A stretch of 64,000 nucleotides of DNA, taken from assembly GCF_001411555.2 (NCBI RefSeq), contig NC_049907.1, positions 37,005,482-37,069,481 of the forward strand, written 5' to 3'. The position numbers and the translations under genes are program-made. This document shows, piece by piece, positions 1 to 12,110 of this stretch. The notes below the pieces were generated by a model that was not told the origin of the DNA, did not search any database, and saw only the letters and a list, made by a program, of their open reading frames with translations. The DNA comes from Juglans regia. Its lineage: Eukaryota > Streptophyta > Magnoliopsida > Fagales > Juglandaceae. The first letter of the stretch is position 1. Each line of letters opens with the position of its first letter.

Positions 1-21
1 ATGCATGCAATTGGGTAGAGG

Positions 22-519
22 TAGGAGTGTAAACTAGTCTAATTCGAGCGAGTAGTATTGGTCATGCCTCATTTGATTAACTTTCATTTGAACATGAGTC
101 GAGCTTAATTTTTTTTTATCAACTTTGATTTTTTTCAAAAAAAATTCATTAGTATTCAATCGAATTCGCATGAGCTATTTTATTTTAATAAAACAGGTTA
201 TTTATTTTACATTTTATGATTTTATCTTTGAGTTTTGACAAATAAAACTAGTTTGAATAGTTTATATAAACATAACGTCGTATTTACTACTTTCTATGGT
301 TTAGATAAATACTATAGACAGTGATAAATACGAAGTTATTCGAGTTTAAATAAACTTATACAAATCAAATCGAGTTTTATATGAGTCATATCGTTTAATA
401 TTCAATTATAATTTTATATTCACAAACAACTTAATTAATAAACGAATCGAGTCGAATTCAAGTATGAACGAGTCAATCTCAAACAACTTGTGTGTAACTT
501 TGTTTATTTGCATCCCTAG
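22..519. repeat. AT-rich element with inverted ends
   Basis: The left end (taggagtgtaaac) and the right end (gtttatttgcatcccta) are imperfect inverted copies of each other. They enclose AT-rich DNA with repeated cgag/tcga words. This layout fits a non-autonomous, MITE-like element. No clear target duplication is visible and no protein is encoded. Confidence 0.4.
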
Positions 520-1497
520 GTAAATGTATCTGTCAATTACAAAGTCCTTAAATCTTCTTTGTTACAATATATAGTTTTGGAAGTTGGAAGTATAAGATCT
601 TGATTTTAAGAAGTTCATAATACTTTCTTAACTCAAATATTTTGGAATATTAACATATATACTTATTGTTTAACACCAGCGTGCATGTGTTTTTTTTTTT
701 TTAATTTTTATGAAAGTGTGTTTGTGCTGATGCTTGAACCTAAACAAACTTGTAGTCTAATGCCATATCTCCACTTTATAAAGATGAGATCATCTTGTTA
801 TGAATGGAAACTTTAATTCATTGATTGTATGTTGTGAAAAAATGACGACAAACAAGTGAAAGCAAACACATGCAAATCAATCACACAACACATATTTAAC
901 GTGATTTGATAACGTGTCTATGTCCACATAGCTGTAGAGAATTTTATTATGCCGATGAATCACAAAATATACTTTGGGATGAAATTTCACTTTTTAGAAC
1001 ACATAGGGCATACTAAACTATTCATTAAGTACATATTTATAGTGCCACATGCTGAAAATCTTAATTTTTACTTTTTTGCGTTGTCTGCTCAAGCAGAGTG
1101 TCGAGCGTGCCTTGAGCGAGATTTATGTCTGATTCTCACTTGAGCTACCTGTCGAGCAATACTCAAGTGAACTCTCTGTCTAAGTTTTGTTCGAGTCACT
1201 TGTTGCACAAATGTCGAGCGAACTTTTTGTCTGGCTCTTTTTCTAACCACAAATCATGCAAAAAATTATCGACTCAAGTCTGCGCTCCATGACCCAAGTC
1301 TTCTTGAAAATCCACCACAAAATCATAACACATCCTTGTTAGGTCGGGTCATCAAATTGAGCTGACACACCAACAAAACCAGGTTTTGCAAACCCAACAT
1401 TATAGTCATACTTGATTCAGGGCAAAAGGGGAAAGAAAAACAGAAGCATTAACTGTCCGAAAAATCTATTGTAGTAAAGATAGAGTTGAATATCACT
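520..1497. other. Gene-free stretch
   Basis: AT-rich noncoding DNA. The only open frame, at 949-1143, is short and has no recognisable motif. Around 1086-1250 there are several imperfect tgtcgagcg/cttgagcga words, which suggests old repeat DNA. Nothing else can be supported. Confidence 0.5.
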
Positions 1498-2125
1498 AGT
1501 GGTGTAATCGATCCGGTTTTGGACATATTTTAGAACTGAACCAGTATGCCGGTTTTGGGATTTGAAGAACCGATATCACACCGGTTATATCCCTAAATCG
1601 GTATTTTCGGTTTTATCGGTTCTGATCCGATTTTTTCAGTATATAATATAGTCCTATATATATTATAGTATACAATAATATAGTTAATATATTGTAGAAT
1701 ATTACAATATATATATTATATTTGTATTATAAACTATAGTGATATATTATAATATATAATTTAGTGACATATTATTGTATATTATTATATATAATGATAT
1801 AGTATTAGTATAACTACTAATATTATAGACTATAGTGATAATATACAGTTATTTATATATGATTTTAAGATTTAATGTTATATTAATTAATAATTTAGCA
1901 TATAATATAAAATTATTTTACATATAATTATATATATTATATATATAAATTATATATAATATAAAAAATTAAAAAATATATATATGAACTGGTCTAATCC
2001 GGTAAAAAAGAAAATCAAAATTGAATCGATTTCAATCGAATAAAATTGAAACTAAACCGAATCAGTTTAGAGCCGGACCGAGCCCACCCACCGGTTCAGT
2101 CCAGTTTATCAGTACACCAGTTTTT
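1498..2125. repeat. Ccggttt-type element with AT core
   Basis: GC-richer ends surround an almost pure A/T core at about 1640-1990. The ends are rich in ccggtt/aaccgg words and are partly inverted: ggtgtaatcgatccgg on the left, and tcagtacacc preceded by ccggttcagt on the right. Related words recur at 11945-12110 and 43325-43450. This fits a dispersed noncoding element with inverted ends. Confidence 0.5.
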
Positions 2126-3269
2126 TTTTTTCACCTTAAGTAGTAAATATCACTTTTTTTCTTCCTGCGTTGCAGCTTTACTAACAGTGTAGATTTGGTC
2201 GTATGGTTAAGACAAATAATAAAGAAATTGAAAAATGTGGCGTGCAATGTGCATTGTCTCTACGCATAAAAACAAGAACCGGGGGTTGCAAAGTGCACAG
2301 TAAACAAAAGACAAAGTCTTGCTCAAATGGACAGAGAAAACCATTTCCGATAAAAAATACCCATGAAACTGAGGCTCAGAACAGTCTCCAGACTCCTTTC
2401 GCTATAGAGAAACAGCAGACTGCAGAAGCATGCAAAATTTGACAGATAAGTTCCAGTATGTAGATGAAGGAACATCCCTAACCACTGCCAAAACCTGCTC
2501 TCTGTATTTTGTTTTTGGTGTTCTTGAATAAGTTGAACTTGAAACTTCCATAGAAATGTTACTTCCAACATGTATGATGAAATCAAATTGGTTCTGTAAC
2601 GCCTTGTTTACAGTTATGCACACTAGCTGCTGTTTCATGTCTGTCCCTGTAAGTTACACAACTTGGAAAGGTGCACCTTAATGGGGTCCAAGGAAAAGAT
2701 CTCTAAATCCAACAAAATTAGGTTTGAGATGAGTAATACATAAGATGACAATCCCAACATTAATTTCAGAATGTGTTGAGCCTGTTCATATTTGCATTAT
2801 TTCCAATAATGGGAGGGTCTAGAGGTCATAGCACCATGTTCATCTGATCTGTTTGTTTTCAGTTTGACTATGGAACCAAGCCTTTTCAAATCAGGGTGAT
2901 CATCAAATTTCAGAAAAAGTCGGATGGTGATACCTACTAATTACCACCTGGTTCTACAGTAGTACTGTGCCTTTGGTTGTACGTAACATCCCAAGCTGGC
3001 CAGGTGTCTTCTTTCAATTTAAGGAGCACCTCAAATCCCAAGTCATCGTCGACAAGATGTGAATTAATTTACACGTTGTTTTGGTGATTCATACATCTCT
3101 GATCAGCCACCGCCAAATATTTGTTTTAATTTCATTGATACAAGGCACCTCCAAAACAATCCTCACTCAATCTCTCGATTGGAAAATGAAGAGCAAAAGT
3201 CATGCATGCCCGAAATTATTTCCTTCACAAATCGTAGGAATTAGACCTAAGCATAAGCTGGTTCCCCAG

Positions 3270-3306
<37 letters not shown>

Positions 3307-5039
3307 CTTTAGTTTGCCAATGAAGCAGCCTCTATTAATGAAACTAAAAGATTAGCAGCATAGACAAATCATGTTGGGATTCGACGAGAACGTACATTTT
3401 CTTCTAGTTGGGTGCACCTCTTTAGATCCATCTGTCCAACTTGTGCTTTTGGCCTCACATATGAATCCGAATCGTCACTTCCTTTTTCCTTTTTTATCTA
3501 CTCCATCCTTTATTTGTTTATACCATGTGCATGCTCTTTTATGGGTAAGCCAATTTCTCAATGCCAGTTTTCACTTTTGATCATCAGAAATCATCTATAT
3601 ATAGTACTTATACTCAAAATCTGAAGTTAAAAACAAACCCACATGAAAAAAAATCAGAATTATGTTAATTCAAACGGCCCCTTATTATTCTGAAAGAACT
3701 TGCAGGAGAACATGGACATTGGATTTTGTACTCTCTCATCCCACCAAATTTGCCTAACTTGTTCCCAATTAATCGTGTCTGCAGTTTAATAATGCAGACA
3801 CTAAAGGACAAATGGTCTGGTATTAGCCTTACCTAAACCAACTAACTTCACAAATAATTAATTATTACAGCCTTTGCAATATAACCTCTCTTTGGATCCC
3901 CCTTGTTTGTCTCACTTGTTTTCTGTCCTATAGAAAGATTATTAAAGTACTCAAGCACTATTTTCTTAATACCCTCCTAGCTTGTTCTCTGCCATGAAGA
4001 TTTCGGGGTTTCCAATGCTTTTGCTCACTATATTAGTATATTATAGACTGACTGGAGACTGCACCTGACATGACCTCCAACTGTTGGACCTTGTGATTTT
4101 TGTTTCAAAGCTTTGAAAGTCGAAGACTCTATCAACTTTTTAAGTACCTAAACGATTCATGTACTTGAACACATTTCACTCAAATCCAGCACTCTATAAT
4201 ATATCTGGATGGTATTATATGTATGCATAATGTCATTCATGAAGAACCATTTTTTAGATATATATCTGTCGATCAAAAGAACTGCTTTTTTTTTGGAGAG
4301 AAGAATCAAAGTTGCTAGAGATGTACCAGATCATTTCCATCCCACTCCTTTACTACCAGCTAGCTGAAGTTTAGAATCACAAGAAATTCCACCTTTCCAG
4401 ACAATATATCCCTACTACAACTGGTGATCAGTTGGATGAAGATAAAGCTTACAGAATCACTCCTACTAATTCTCATCTTTCCAGACACATCCCCCATGCA
4501 TATAATTAATTTACAGAACTATAAAGAAGCAACGTCTATATATGCCAGCTCTAAGTTACAAAGCTATGCCCCTCGTGATTATGTGTGCAAAACGCTCCAA
4601 ATATATATGTGTATATATATTCGCATGCACCAAGGTGTTGCCAGGACCACAACAAAAACAAGGACAACATTGAACGAACTTCGGATATTGTTTAATTAAT
4701 ACCATTTGCCATCGTCCCTATCCATTTTTTGTCTGCTCAGCCACCATCATTCACCGTTGTAAATCAAGCTAGGAACACCGAACAAGAAAAAAAACACATT
4801 ATTTTTTACATAAACACGAAAACACATAAATTATCACATTCATCGAGACATTAATATCCCACCACGCCTTCTTGCTTTTTGTGATTATCAAATACATGTT
4901 TTCGTTCTCTTCATAGTTGAAACATTATCCCCTTTCACCAAAGACAAAATAAATATCCTAAAAGAAGCAAAAACAACCGCCAGCATGTTCTTCCTATTGA
5001 AAAGAAAAGATAAAGATTAAAAGAAAAGAAAAGATGGTG
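2126..5039. other. Gene-free stretch
   Basis: No frame longer than about 90 codons is present and none has a recognisable domain. Composition is AT-rich, with scattered poly-T runs and a TC microsatellite. It lies downstream of the OVATE gene, so its 3' UTR may reach in from the right. I see no RNA gene. Confidence 0.5.
3272..3301. repeat. (TC)n microsatellite
   Basis: An uninterrupted run of about 15 TC units, visible directly. Confidence 0.9.
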
Positions 5040-5762
5040 TTACACCTGCAATTGCCGTGAAATACATCGCTGCCGGCTGTTCTTAGACTCCCGGCGGCTA
5101 TGATTTGAAGCCGATGAAGATGGGGACGAGGAATTACAGATGACAAGGTCGGCGAAAGCGCGAATAATATACTTGTGGGTGTGTTTGGGATTTAATGTTA
5201 GATAACACAAGAGAAGCTGGTGCAAATATTCGCATTGATCAGTTGTCTCGTCCATGAGATTTCTTGCTTCAACCATCTCTAGCATTGAGCGCCGGAAATC
5301 AACGTAAGGATCTAGCGAGTACTTGGGCACCTGGACACTTCCAGAGATCACTAACGCGTTATGATCAGGGACTTGCCTGGTGTCCAGGGACTCGAAAATG
5401 GAGTTGGAGCTGCCTGGAGTGGAGAAGAAGAACCGCTGGGAGGCGAAGATGGTGGCAAAGTCGGGAGGTGAATCTGTTAGTACTACAGTGTCGTCGGAGT
5501 CATCGGAGGAGGATAAGAAGTCGGAGTTGGTGTTGAAGGAGGGGGTGAGGGATTTGGAGGTGGGATCGTCTGATGAGGAAATAGTATCGTAGAGGGAGTT
5601 GAAGTTGTTGATCATGATGATTGATCTAGTATTGTGGGAGGTGGGTGAGGGATATTGGCTGTCATGATCTTTGCTTGGAGGTGAAGGTGGGGATTCGATG
5701 CTGGGCAGGCATTTGATTTTGGAGAAACAGAGGTGGAAGTTCCTCCAAAGCAGCTTTGGCAT
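5040..5762 (-). CDS. OVATE family protein (transcriptional repressor)
   Basis: Single-exon gene for a 240-residue protein. The C-terminal half carries an OVATE domain at about residues 142-207, containing the blocks SVQVPKYSLDPYVDFRRSML and YLHQLLLCYLTLN. The N-terminus MPKLLWRNFHLCF and the long Ser/Asp-rich linker (about residues 60-100) are typical of the short OFP12/OFP16-type members. OVATE proteins are nuclear, plant-specific repressors. They bind TALE homeodomain and TRM partners and affect organ shape and cell elongation. Start: the ATG at 5762 is followed at once by the conserved N-terminal block. Being intronless is usual for the family. The subfamily (12 or 16) is an inference; the family call is firm. 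Confidence 0.92.
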   Translation of the reverse strand: MPKLLWRNFHLCFSKIKCLPSIESPPSPPSKDHDSQYPSPTSHNTRSIIMINNFNSLYDTISSSDDPTSKSLTPSFNTNSDFLSSSDDSDDTVVLTDSPPDFATIFASQRFFFSTPGSSNSIFESLDTRQVPDHNALVISGSVQVPKYSLDPYVDFRRSMLEMVEARNLMDETTDQCEYLHQLLLCYLTLNPKHTHKYIIRAFADLVICNSSSPSSSASNHSRRESKNSRQRCISRQLQV

Positions 5763-6489
5763 TTTTCAGTTCCAGGAGATCGTAGAAGAAAGAAGTGTGT
5801 AATCTTTGCGTGTGTGTATTATATAAATATGTATATATGCATACATAAATACACACACACACATATATATATATTATGAAATATTGAAGAGGAAGATTTA
5901 AAGTAATTGATTGATGTTGACCAAATGATCAATAGAACATGATATATATGCATAGCTTGCCTCCATCAATTAATTAATTAATACCTGATCTTATAATATA
6001 TAACATGATGGTGATCATATCTTGCATATTTAGCACCCAAAAATAAAAAATATCAGCATATAGTATTTGTTAACGAAGAAATTAACAAGAAACAATAATG
6101 TACTTGTAATAACATTAATGAAAGTTTAATTAACATGTAGTACTAGCTAGTACTGCATGCTGCTGGCCTTTCCATATGGCTCCATTTCTTTCTGTCCTTC
6201 TCAAATGAATTTAGAAACAAGCTGGTACAATTCAACGCATCTGCAAAACCAATCACACACACACACATTCATATATAAGTATATGAAACTCTAGACTAAT
6301 GTACGCTCCTATATATACATACGTGTATATATATATATATATATATATCGAACCTTTTCAAACATGATGATCAGTACTACCAGTGAGGCACTTCTTATAT
6401 CGGGATGAGCTGCCTTTCTCTCAGGAGTTTTACTCTTTCTTTTTATTGTGAAATCTCATTTTCTTTTAAGGACAAATCATGAAAAGACC

Positions 6490-6690
6490 GGTTTTATGCT
6501 AATCGGAATGAAAAATGATAAACAAATAATACTTTTTATAATATATTTTACAGTTATATTTTAAAATAAGGAGTATTATTATAAAATATTATAAAAATAA
6601 TATTATTTTATAAAAATCTCTTCATTTTATATCATGTATTATAAAAAGTATTATTATAAAAATATTGTGTGAATGATTACTCAACCGAAA
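6490..6690. repeat. Palindromic AT-rich MITE-like element
   Basis: The words ataatactttttataat and attataaaaagtattat near the two ends are inverted relative to each other around an A/T centre. This gives a foldback structure of about 200 bp. No protein is encoded. The family is not identified. Confidence 0.4.
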
Positions 6691-6726
6691 TATACTTGGT
6701 TGGTTGGAGTGAGAATGCAAAGACAA

Positions 6727-6804
6727 TATTCAGGATATGTAGATGATGTAATTGTCAGAGCCAATCAGTTTTATATATTCAGATATGTAGATGATGTAAT
6801 TGTC
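6727..6804 (+). repeat. Direct duplication, unit about 49 bp
   Basis: The word atatgtagatgatgtaat, with flanks, occurs twice, at about 6727-6756 and 6776-6804. Each copy is followed by attgtc. This looks like a small local tandem duplication. Confidence 0.7.
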
Positions 6805-7158
6805 CAAGCCCTAACAATTGTCATGTCATTCAAAACCTTTAATTTGTAGTACTGCGTTTGAACTTTTGTAATTATACATGATGTAAGTACTTCTCCTTTT
6901 CCATAATGCTTAGAAGAAGTTTTTCCTTCATGTTTTTCGATCGAGTTTTGCCTTACTATATACTTGTCAAGTAGTTTTGACGTTTGCGTATATTATAACC
7001 TGGCATTTATGATCTGCTTAACTTTGCATGCAGCAGGGCCTAGCTTTCAGCACTACTTCCCTGACAAGCCATGAAATGACTAGCTAGCTCGGTCGCTTGT
7101 TAATTTTTCCTTCATCATCATATTCCAAAGCAACTGCAGATACTACAATTGTGCACGC

Positions 7159-7224
7159 AGCGTTGTTATATATTTATGGTTGAAAAGACTAGCAATGCAG
7201 ACAAATGGCAATGCAGAATTGGGG
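7159..7224 (+). repeat. Left half of a segment interrupted by the Copia element
   Basis: The sequence up to gcagaattgggg closely matches 16222-16281 (gcagaactggggg). The match resumes at 11819 on the other side of the Copia element. The final gggg (7221-7224) is repeated at 11819-11822 and is probably the target-site duplication. Confidence 0.65.
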
Positions 7225-7265
7225 ATTGTCAGAGCTGCTGACTGGCAGTCTCTTCATCCTCCACC

Positions 7266-8181
7266 ATGGCCATTGAACCAACCAATCTCAGCGCACCTCC
7301 CTCCTCCCTCCTTTTTCATCTTATTTTTTCATATAATCACCATCAAACTCAATTCAGATAATTAACTCTTGTGGCTAGGTTGAATCTCTGCATATTTGAG
7401 AGGCCAAGATCTGTTTTCTTATGTTGATGGTACTCAAACCGCTCCTTCTCCCACTCTCTTAATTACACAAAATGCTTCTTCTTCTTCCTTTACCTCTTAT
7501 TCAGACACTCAATCCAATCCCTCTTATCTTTCTTGGAGACGGACTGATAAGTTAATTTTCAGTATTCTCTTTTCTTCCCTCACTGAATCGGTCATTGGTC
7601 ATGTTGCCTCTACAACTACATCCCGTGAGCTTTGGCTAGCTCTTGAATCCATGTTTAACTCCCACTCACAAGTTAAAAAATTCCAAACTCGTTTTAAACT
7701 CACGAACTTGTCTCGTGGGGAACAAACCATCTTAGACTATTTCAGCAAGGTTCGTATGTTGGCTAACACCCTTTCAGCCACTGGAAGTCCACTCCCTGAT
7801 AAAGATTTCGTGACCTATCTCTTGAATGGACCCTCTTACAAATCTTTTATCACCTCTGTAACCACTTGAACCGAGCCCATTACCTCTCATGAATATCATC
7901 TGCTCTTGATTCAAGAAAGACGAATGTCTCATTTCTCTTGCAGCAGCAGCACTTCCAATCCTTTTGAGCCATCTGCAAACTTGAGTACTGGACGTTCTCG
8001 TGACCAATGTGGAAGACCACCTTACCGAGGTGGTCAATTTACAAGAGGATGAAGCAGGTTCTATAATCACTAAGGCCGTAACTCACCTTCTTCCCACCCT
8101 ACCTCTAATCCTCCACCTTATAACCAACAAAGACCCACTTGTCAAGTTTGTAATAAACCTGGCCATATTGCTCTTCAATGC
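7266..8181 (+). pseudogene. Copia Gag remnant (UBN2-type Gag plus zinc knuckle)
   Basis: The N-terminal frame starts at ATG 7266 and breaks near 7365. It resumes with LRGQDLFSYVDGTQTAP at 7396, a typical Copia Gag start. The 157-codon part to 7869 contains LWLALESMFNSHSQVKKFQT, characteristic of the Gag polyprotein of LTR Copia elements. After a stop at 7867 and frame shifts, a CCHC zinc knuckle CQVCNKPGHIALQC is readable at about 8136-8178. Gag would form the virus-like particle; this copy is inactive. Confidence 0.85.
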
Positions 8182-8254
8182 CATTACCAATTCAATCATA
8201 CCTACCAATTCGCACCCCAAACTCCTTCTATGCACATTACACCTCTCCCTCGGC

Positions 8255-9790
8255 CATACTTGACACCACTTGGTACCCCGACTCCGCCACGACCCACCAC
8301 ATTACACCTGACCTCTCCCAACTTAACATATAATCAACACTTTACAGTGGGATTGACCAGATTCGTGTGGGCAACTGCAACGGGCTACCAATTAGTAACA
8401 TCGGTGACTTCTCTCTTCATACCTCCTATTCTTCTTTTCATCTTTTTAATATTCTTCATGCTCATTCCATTACAAAGAACCTTGTCTTCATTGCTAAATT
8501 TTGTACTGACAATGCACGTTTATTTGAATTCCATTCAAACTAGTTTTGGTTAAGGACAAGTTGACGGGGACGCTCCTCACCAGCAAACCTCTTCGTGATG
8601 GCCTTTACCAGTTTTCTTCACCATTGTCTTAATCTAATCCTTCTGCTACAGCCGGTGAACATGTTCCTCTTCCTCAATGGCACAAGCGTTTGGGTTACCC
8701 TTCTCTTGATTTGGTGTCTCGCATAGTGCACATAAGCTATTTGCCGTTAATTCCCACTGATTCTCCTTTCACTTGTCTTGATTGCCCATTAGCTAAGTCT
8801 CATCAATTTCTCTTTCCAAAAGGCTCCACTAGGTCTGTAAAGCCTTTAGAAAAACTTTGGGCCGATGTATGGGGCCCATCCCCTTTTATTTCAAGGAATG
8901 GATTTCGTTATTATTTTTCCATTGTGGACCATTTTACTAGATTTTCATGGTTTTTTCCTCTTAAATATAATTATGATGTATTTGCAGTTTTTACCTCTTT
9001 CATTGCCTTTGCCAAAAGATTTTTCAATACCAAAGTTATTTCCATACAAACAGATGCTGGTGGTGAATTTCGGCCTTTAACAAATCTTTGTAAACAACTA
9101 GGCATCTCTCATCGTTTCTCTTGTCGTCACACCCATCAACAAAATAGGCTTGTTGAGCACAAACATCGTCACATCGTGGAAGCCAAACTTACTCTTCTTA
9201 CTCAAGCATCACTCCATTTTTTCTTTTAGGATGATGCTTTTGAAACAACAACATATCTCATCAACTTACTTCACACATCAGCCCTTAAAAATAAATCTCC
9301 ATATTTTTTGATTTATCATAAACCCCCTGATTATAAATTTCTCAAAATATTTAGGTGTCAATGTTGGCCAAATCTAAGACCTTATAACCGCCATAAAATG
9401 AATTTTTGGTCTACTCCTTGTATTTTTCTAGGGTATAGTTCATCTCACAAGGGATATAAGTGCCTAGATTTTACCCACAAACACATGTACATCTCACATG
9501 ATGTTACCTTTGCAGAACATATCTTCCCTTTTCACAATACTTCTTCTCCTTCCACTCGGCCCAGCCCACCCACTACTTCCACTGTTCCTCTCCCATGCTT
9601 CCCTCATTCTATTCTTGGCCCAATACCCTCCACTTCTCTCATTTCCTCATCATTCCTCTCTTGGTTCTCTACTTCCGTCTTCTACTGGCCCATTATCTTC
9701 CCCTTCTCCTGGCCTAGTCCATCAACCTCCATTAGGTCCAACAGTCGTGCCTCTCTCATCTTTCCCAATTTCGAATCAACCTAACTCCAC
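8255..9790 (+). pseudogene. Copia protease/integrase remnant
   Basis: The protease entry WYPDSATTHHIT at about 8270 matches the usual WYPDSGATHH block with Gly changed to Ala. The integrase zinc region includes CLDCPLAKSHQF. The catalytic core follows, with the first Asp in WADVWGPSPF, the second in QTDAGGEF and the Glu in the RLVEHKHRHIVE region (8690-9229). After a stop at about 9227 the integrase C-terminal part continues at 9308-9500. It is followed by the Ser/Pro-rich linker usual between INT and RT. Several stops make it non-functional. Confidence 0.85.
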
Positions 9791-9959
9791 ATCCTCTTCA
9801 ACCTTTGCTTCAATCTCTCCCTCGGCACTACCCTTAACTCCTCCTCACCTGCCTTCCTCAATTCCTCCATGTTCCCAAATAACTACCAGGTCTTACACCG
9901 ACTCTTCTTGACCCAAAGTATATATTGTTGGTATTGTTCCGTATCCACAACGCTGCCTC

Positions 9960-11490
9960 ATGACCACTGTAGTTGTGCCCGATGAACCAACTTATTTCAC
10001 TCTTGCCTCGAAATTTCCCGAATGGTGCTCTTCCATGACTTGGGGATTTGAAGCTCTCGTTAAAACCCACACCTGGACACTTGTCCCTTCTTCCTCTGCT
10101 TCTAATCTCGTTGGTTGCATGTGGGTCTTCAAGACCAAGTTACATGCAGATGGCTCGATCGAGCGACGGAAAGCGTGGCTCGTTGCGAAGGGTTTTCATC
10201 AACAACACGGAGTGGATTATATCAAGACATTCAGTCCGGTTGTTAAGCCATCTATCATCTGATTAGTTCTATCCATTGCAATTTCTCGGTGGTGGACTCT
10301 TCGGCAAATTGACATTCAAAATGCGTTCCTCCATGGGAACCTAACCGAGATAGTGTTTATGTAACAACCACCAAGGTTTGTTGATCCTCAACGCCTTGAT
10401 TTTGTCTGCAAACTCAACAAGGCGATTTACGACCTCTAGTAGGCCCTCTATGCGTGGTTCGCACAATTGAGTTCATGGTTGTTCAACTACAACTTTTCAA
10501 CCTCCAAAGAAGACCCCTCTCTATTTGTTCTTCATTAATCTGATCTACGCACCTTCGTCCTTGTCTATGTAGACGATATGATAATTACTTCATCTTCCTC
10601 CTCTACCGTAGAATCTCTTATCAATGATCTTGGTCATGCTTTCCCAATTACTGATTCAGGGTGCTTGTCATATTTCCTAGGCTTAGAACTTGATTATTTG
10701 CTTGATGGAATCCTGGTATCTCAGAGGAAATATATTTTGGATATCCTAAAAAAAACTAACATGCTTGAAGCCAATTCAATTTCTTCACCTATGTCTGCTT
10801 CAAACAAACTGTCCAAATTTGATACTCTTGTGTTTGACAATGTCACCTTATTTAGAAGTGTGGTTGAAAGTTCCCAATACCTCTCATTGACCAGACCCGA
10901 TATTTCTTTTTCTGTAAACAAGGTATGTCAATTCATGCATGAACCAAAAATCAATCACTGGACAACAGTTAAACGTATCCTTCATTACCTACAGTCTACC
11001 ATAAACCACAGCCTCTTTTTTCCATGTCAGTCTAGTTTCTCTCTTCATGCTTATTTGGATGCTGACTGGGCGGGTTGTCCAGATGATAGACGTTCCACTA
11101 GAAGATATTGCAGATTTCTTGGTAGACATCTTATTTCTTGAAGTTCTTGTAAACAACATATTGTTGCTAGATCAAGCACTGAGGCTGAATACAAAGCCTT
11201 AGCCAATGCCACTGCCACTGCCGAATTGATATGGCTCCAAACACTCATCAAAGAACTCAATTTTCCCTCTCTTCCCCACCTGTTTTGTAGTGTGATAATC
11301 TAGGAGCAACTTACTTAACGGCAAATCCTGTGTATCACTCTCGTACAAAACACATGGACATAAATTTTCACTTTGTTCGAGATCAAGTAGCTGCCTAGAC
11401 ACTTCAAGTATCTTTTTGCAACAGTAAAGATCAATTGGCTGATGTATTCACCAAGTCTATAGTTGCTAACAGATTCATCTCACTCAGGTA
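9960..11490 (+). pseudogene. Copia reverse transcriptase/RNase H remnant
   Basis: RT begins near WTLVPSSSASNLVGCMWVFK and RRKAWLVAKGF. It breaks at about 10261, continues through [13 protein letters not shown], and reaches the catalytic box VYVDDMIIT at about 10567. The downstream frame 10578-11141 holds SYFLGLEL and the RNase H start YLDADWAGCPDDRRSTR. RNase H continues past a stop with [17 protein letters not shown] and [18 protein letters not shown] to about 11400. At least four in-frame stops are visible. The catalytic YVDD is preserved but the polyprotein is not. Confidence 0.88.
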
Positions 11491-11533
11491 GAGTCTCACT
11501 GTGCTAGGCACTCCAATTGACTCGAAGGGGCAT

Positions 11534-11818
11534 ATCAACCTAAGCTATACAAGTGCACTTCCAAAGAGCAATGCAGGTGCACAACCAAAGAAATTCACTC
11601 AGCCACATCCACCTAAGCTATAGAAGATTCAAGAAATATTCATTAGTTTGTATTATGTTGCTAGTGCAGCACTGTTGTAACCGTTTATTTCCTTCTATAT
11701 TATTTTCTCATACCTGTACTAATGTCTATACAAATATACATACACACTGTAAGCTATACATAATGGAAATGCAAAGTATTACAGAAAACATTGCCTCTTT
11801 CTTTTCTTCACTTTCTTA
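11534..11818 (+). repeat. Probable 3' LTR of the Copia element
   Basis: This follows a purine-rich tract (gactcgaagggg) and extends to the segment that matches the uninterrupted paralogue. Its length of about 285 bp suits a short Copia LTR. No second copy exists on the 5' side, so the call rests on position rather than on an LTR pair. Confidence 0.5.
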
Positions 11819-11944
11819 GGGGTCTGGTTTTTGGGGAGCGACCTCAATATTGCGGGCCATTAGGATCATCATCAAACTTAGAGCAATTAGCCAAATGCTA
11901 GTAAAATACATAAAATAACTAATTTTATTCAAAATCAACTAGTA
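11819..11944 (+). repeat. Right half of the interrupted segment
   Basis: From ggggtctggtttttgggg to gatcatcatcaaact (about 11873) the sequence matches 16277-16312 and 16487-16517. In the paralogue, a 174-bp insert sits after atattgca. Homology stops at about 11875. The remaining bases to 11944 are unassigned. Confidence 0.65.
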
Positions 11945-12110
11945 TTGGTAGGGTTGTAAGAATAAAGCGGAGAATCGGAGAACTGAGATGAACCGGCCCG
12001 GACCGGTTGGTTAAGCCTGGGATTGGTTCTTCTATTTTAAAAACCTGCCAAAATTAGTCCAGTTTCGATTTTATGGTTTTTGGCACTGGACCAGACCGGT
12101 GTGCATATAT
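11945..12110. repeat. Ccggttt-type repeat end
   Basis: Contains gaaccggcccggaccggttgg and ggaccagaccggtgtg words like those of the element at 1498-2125, and opens directly into an A/T core. It is probably one end of a related dispersed element. Confidence 0.5.

Larger units (their letters stand above)
5763..7158. other. Upstream region of the OVATE gene; no gene seen
   Basis: On the minus strand an AT-rich, TATA-like stretch lies about 60-70 bp upstream of the OVATE start (around 5820-5835). The remainder holds AT and CA microsatellites, a palindromic AT-rich element and a short tandem duplication. No coding frame is supported. Confidence 0.45.
7225..11818 (+). mobile_element. Ty1/Copia LTR retrotransposon, degenerate, without 5' LTR
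   Basis: About 4.6 kb carrying, in order, Gag, zinc knuckle, protease remnant, integrase, reverse transcriptase and RNase H. INT before RT is the Copia order. The reading frame is broken by many stops and frameshifts, so it cannot act autonomously. The left boundary lies about 41 bp before the Gag ATG, at a tcagagc word that resembles the tRNA-Met primer-binding site. No 5' LTR can be found. A purine tract near 11525 is followed by about 285 bp of LTR-like sequence. Boundaries are set by comparison with the uninterrupted copy at 16.2 kb and by the flanking gggg. Confidence 0.88.

Noticed and set aside
5264..5592. Plus-strand frames of 70-90 codons
   Set aside because: Antisense shadows of the OVATE gene.
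6727..6804. YVDD-like reading (tatgtagatgatgta) repeated twice, suggesting reverse transcriptase
   Set aside because: The frame around it has no other RT block and is short. The repeat is a small local duplication.
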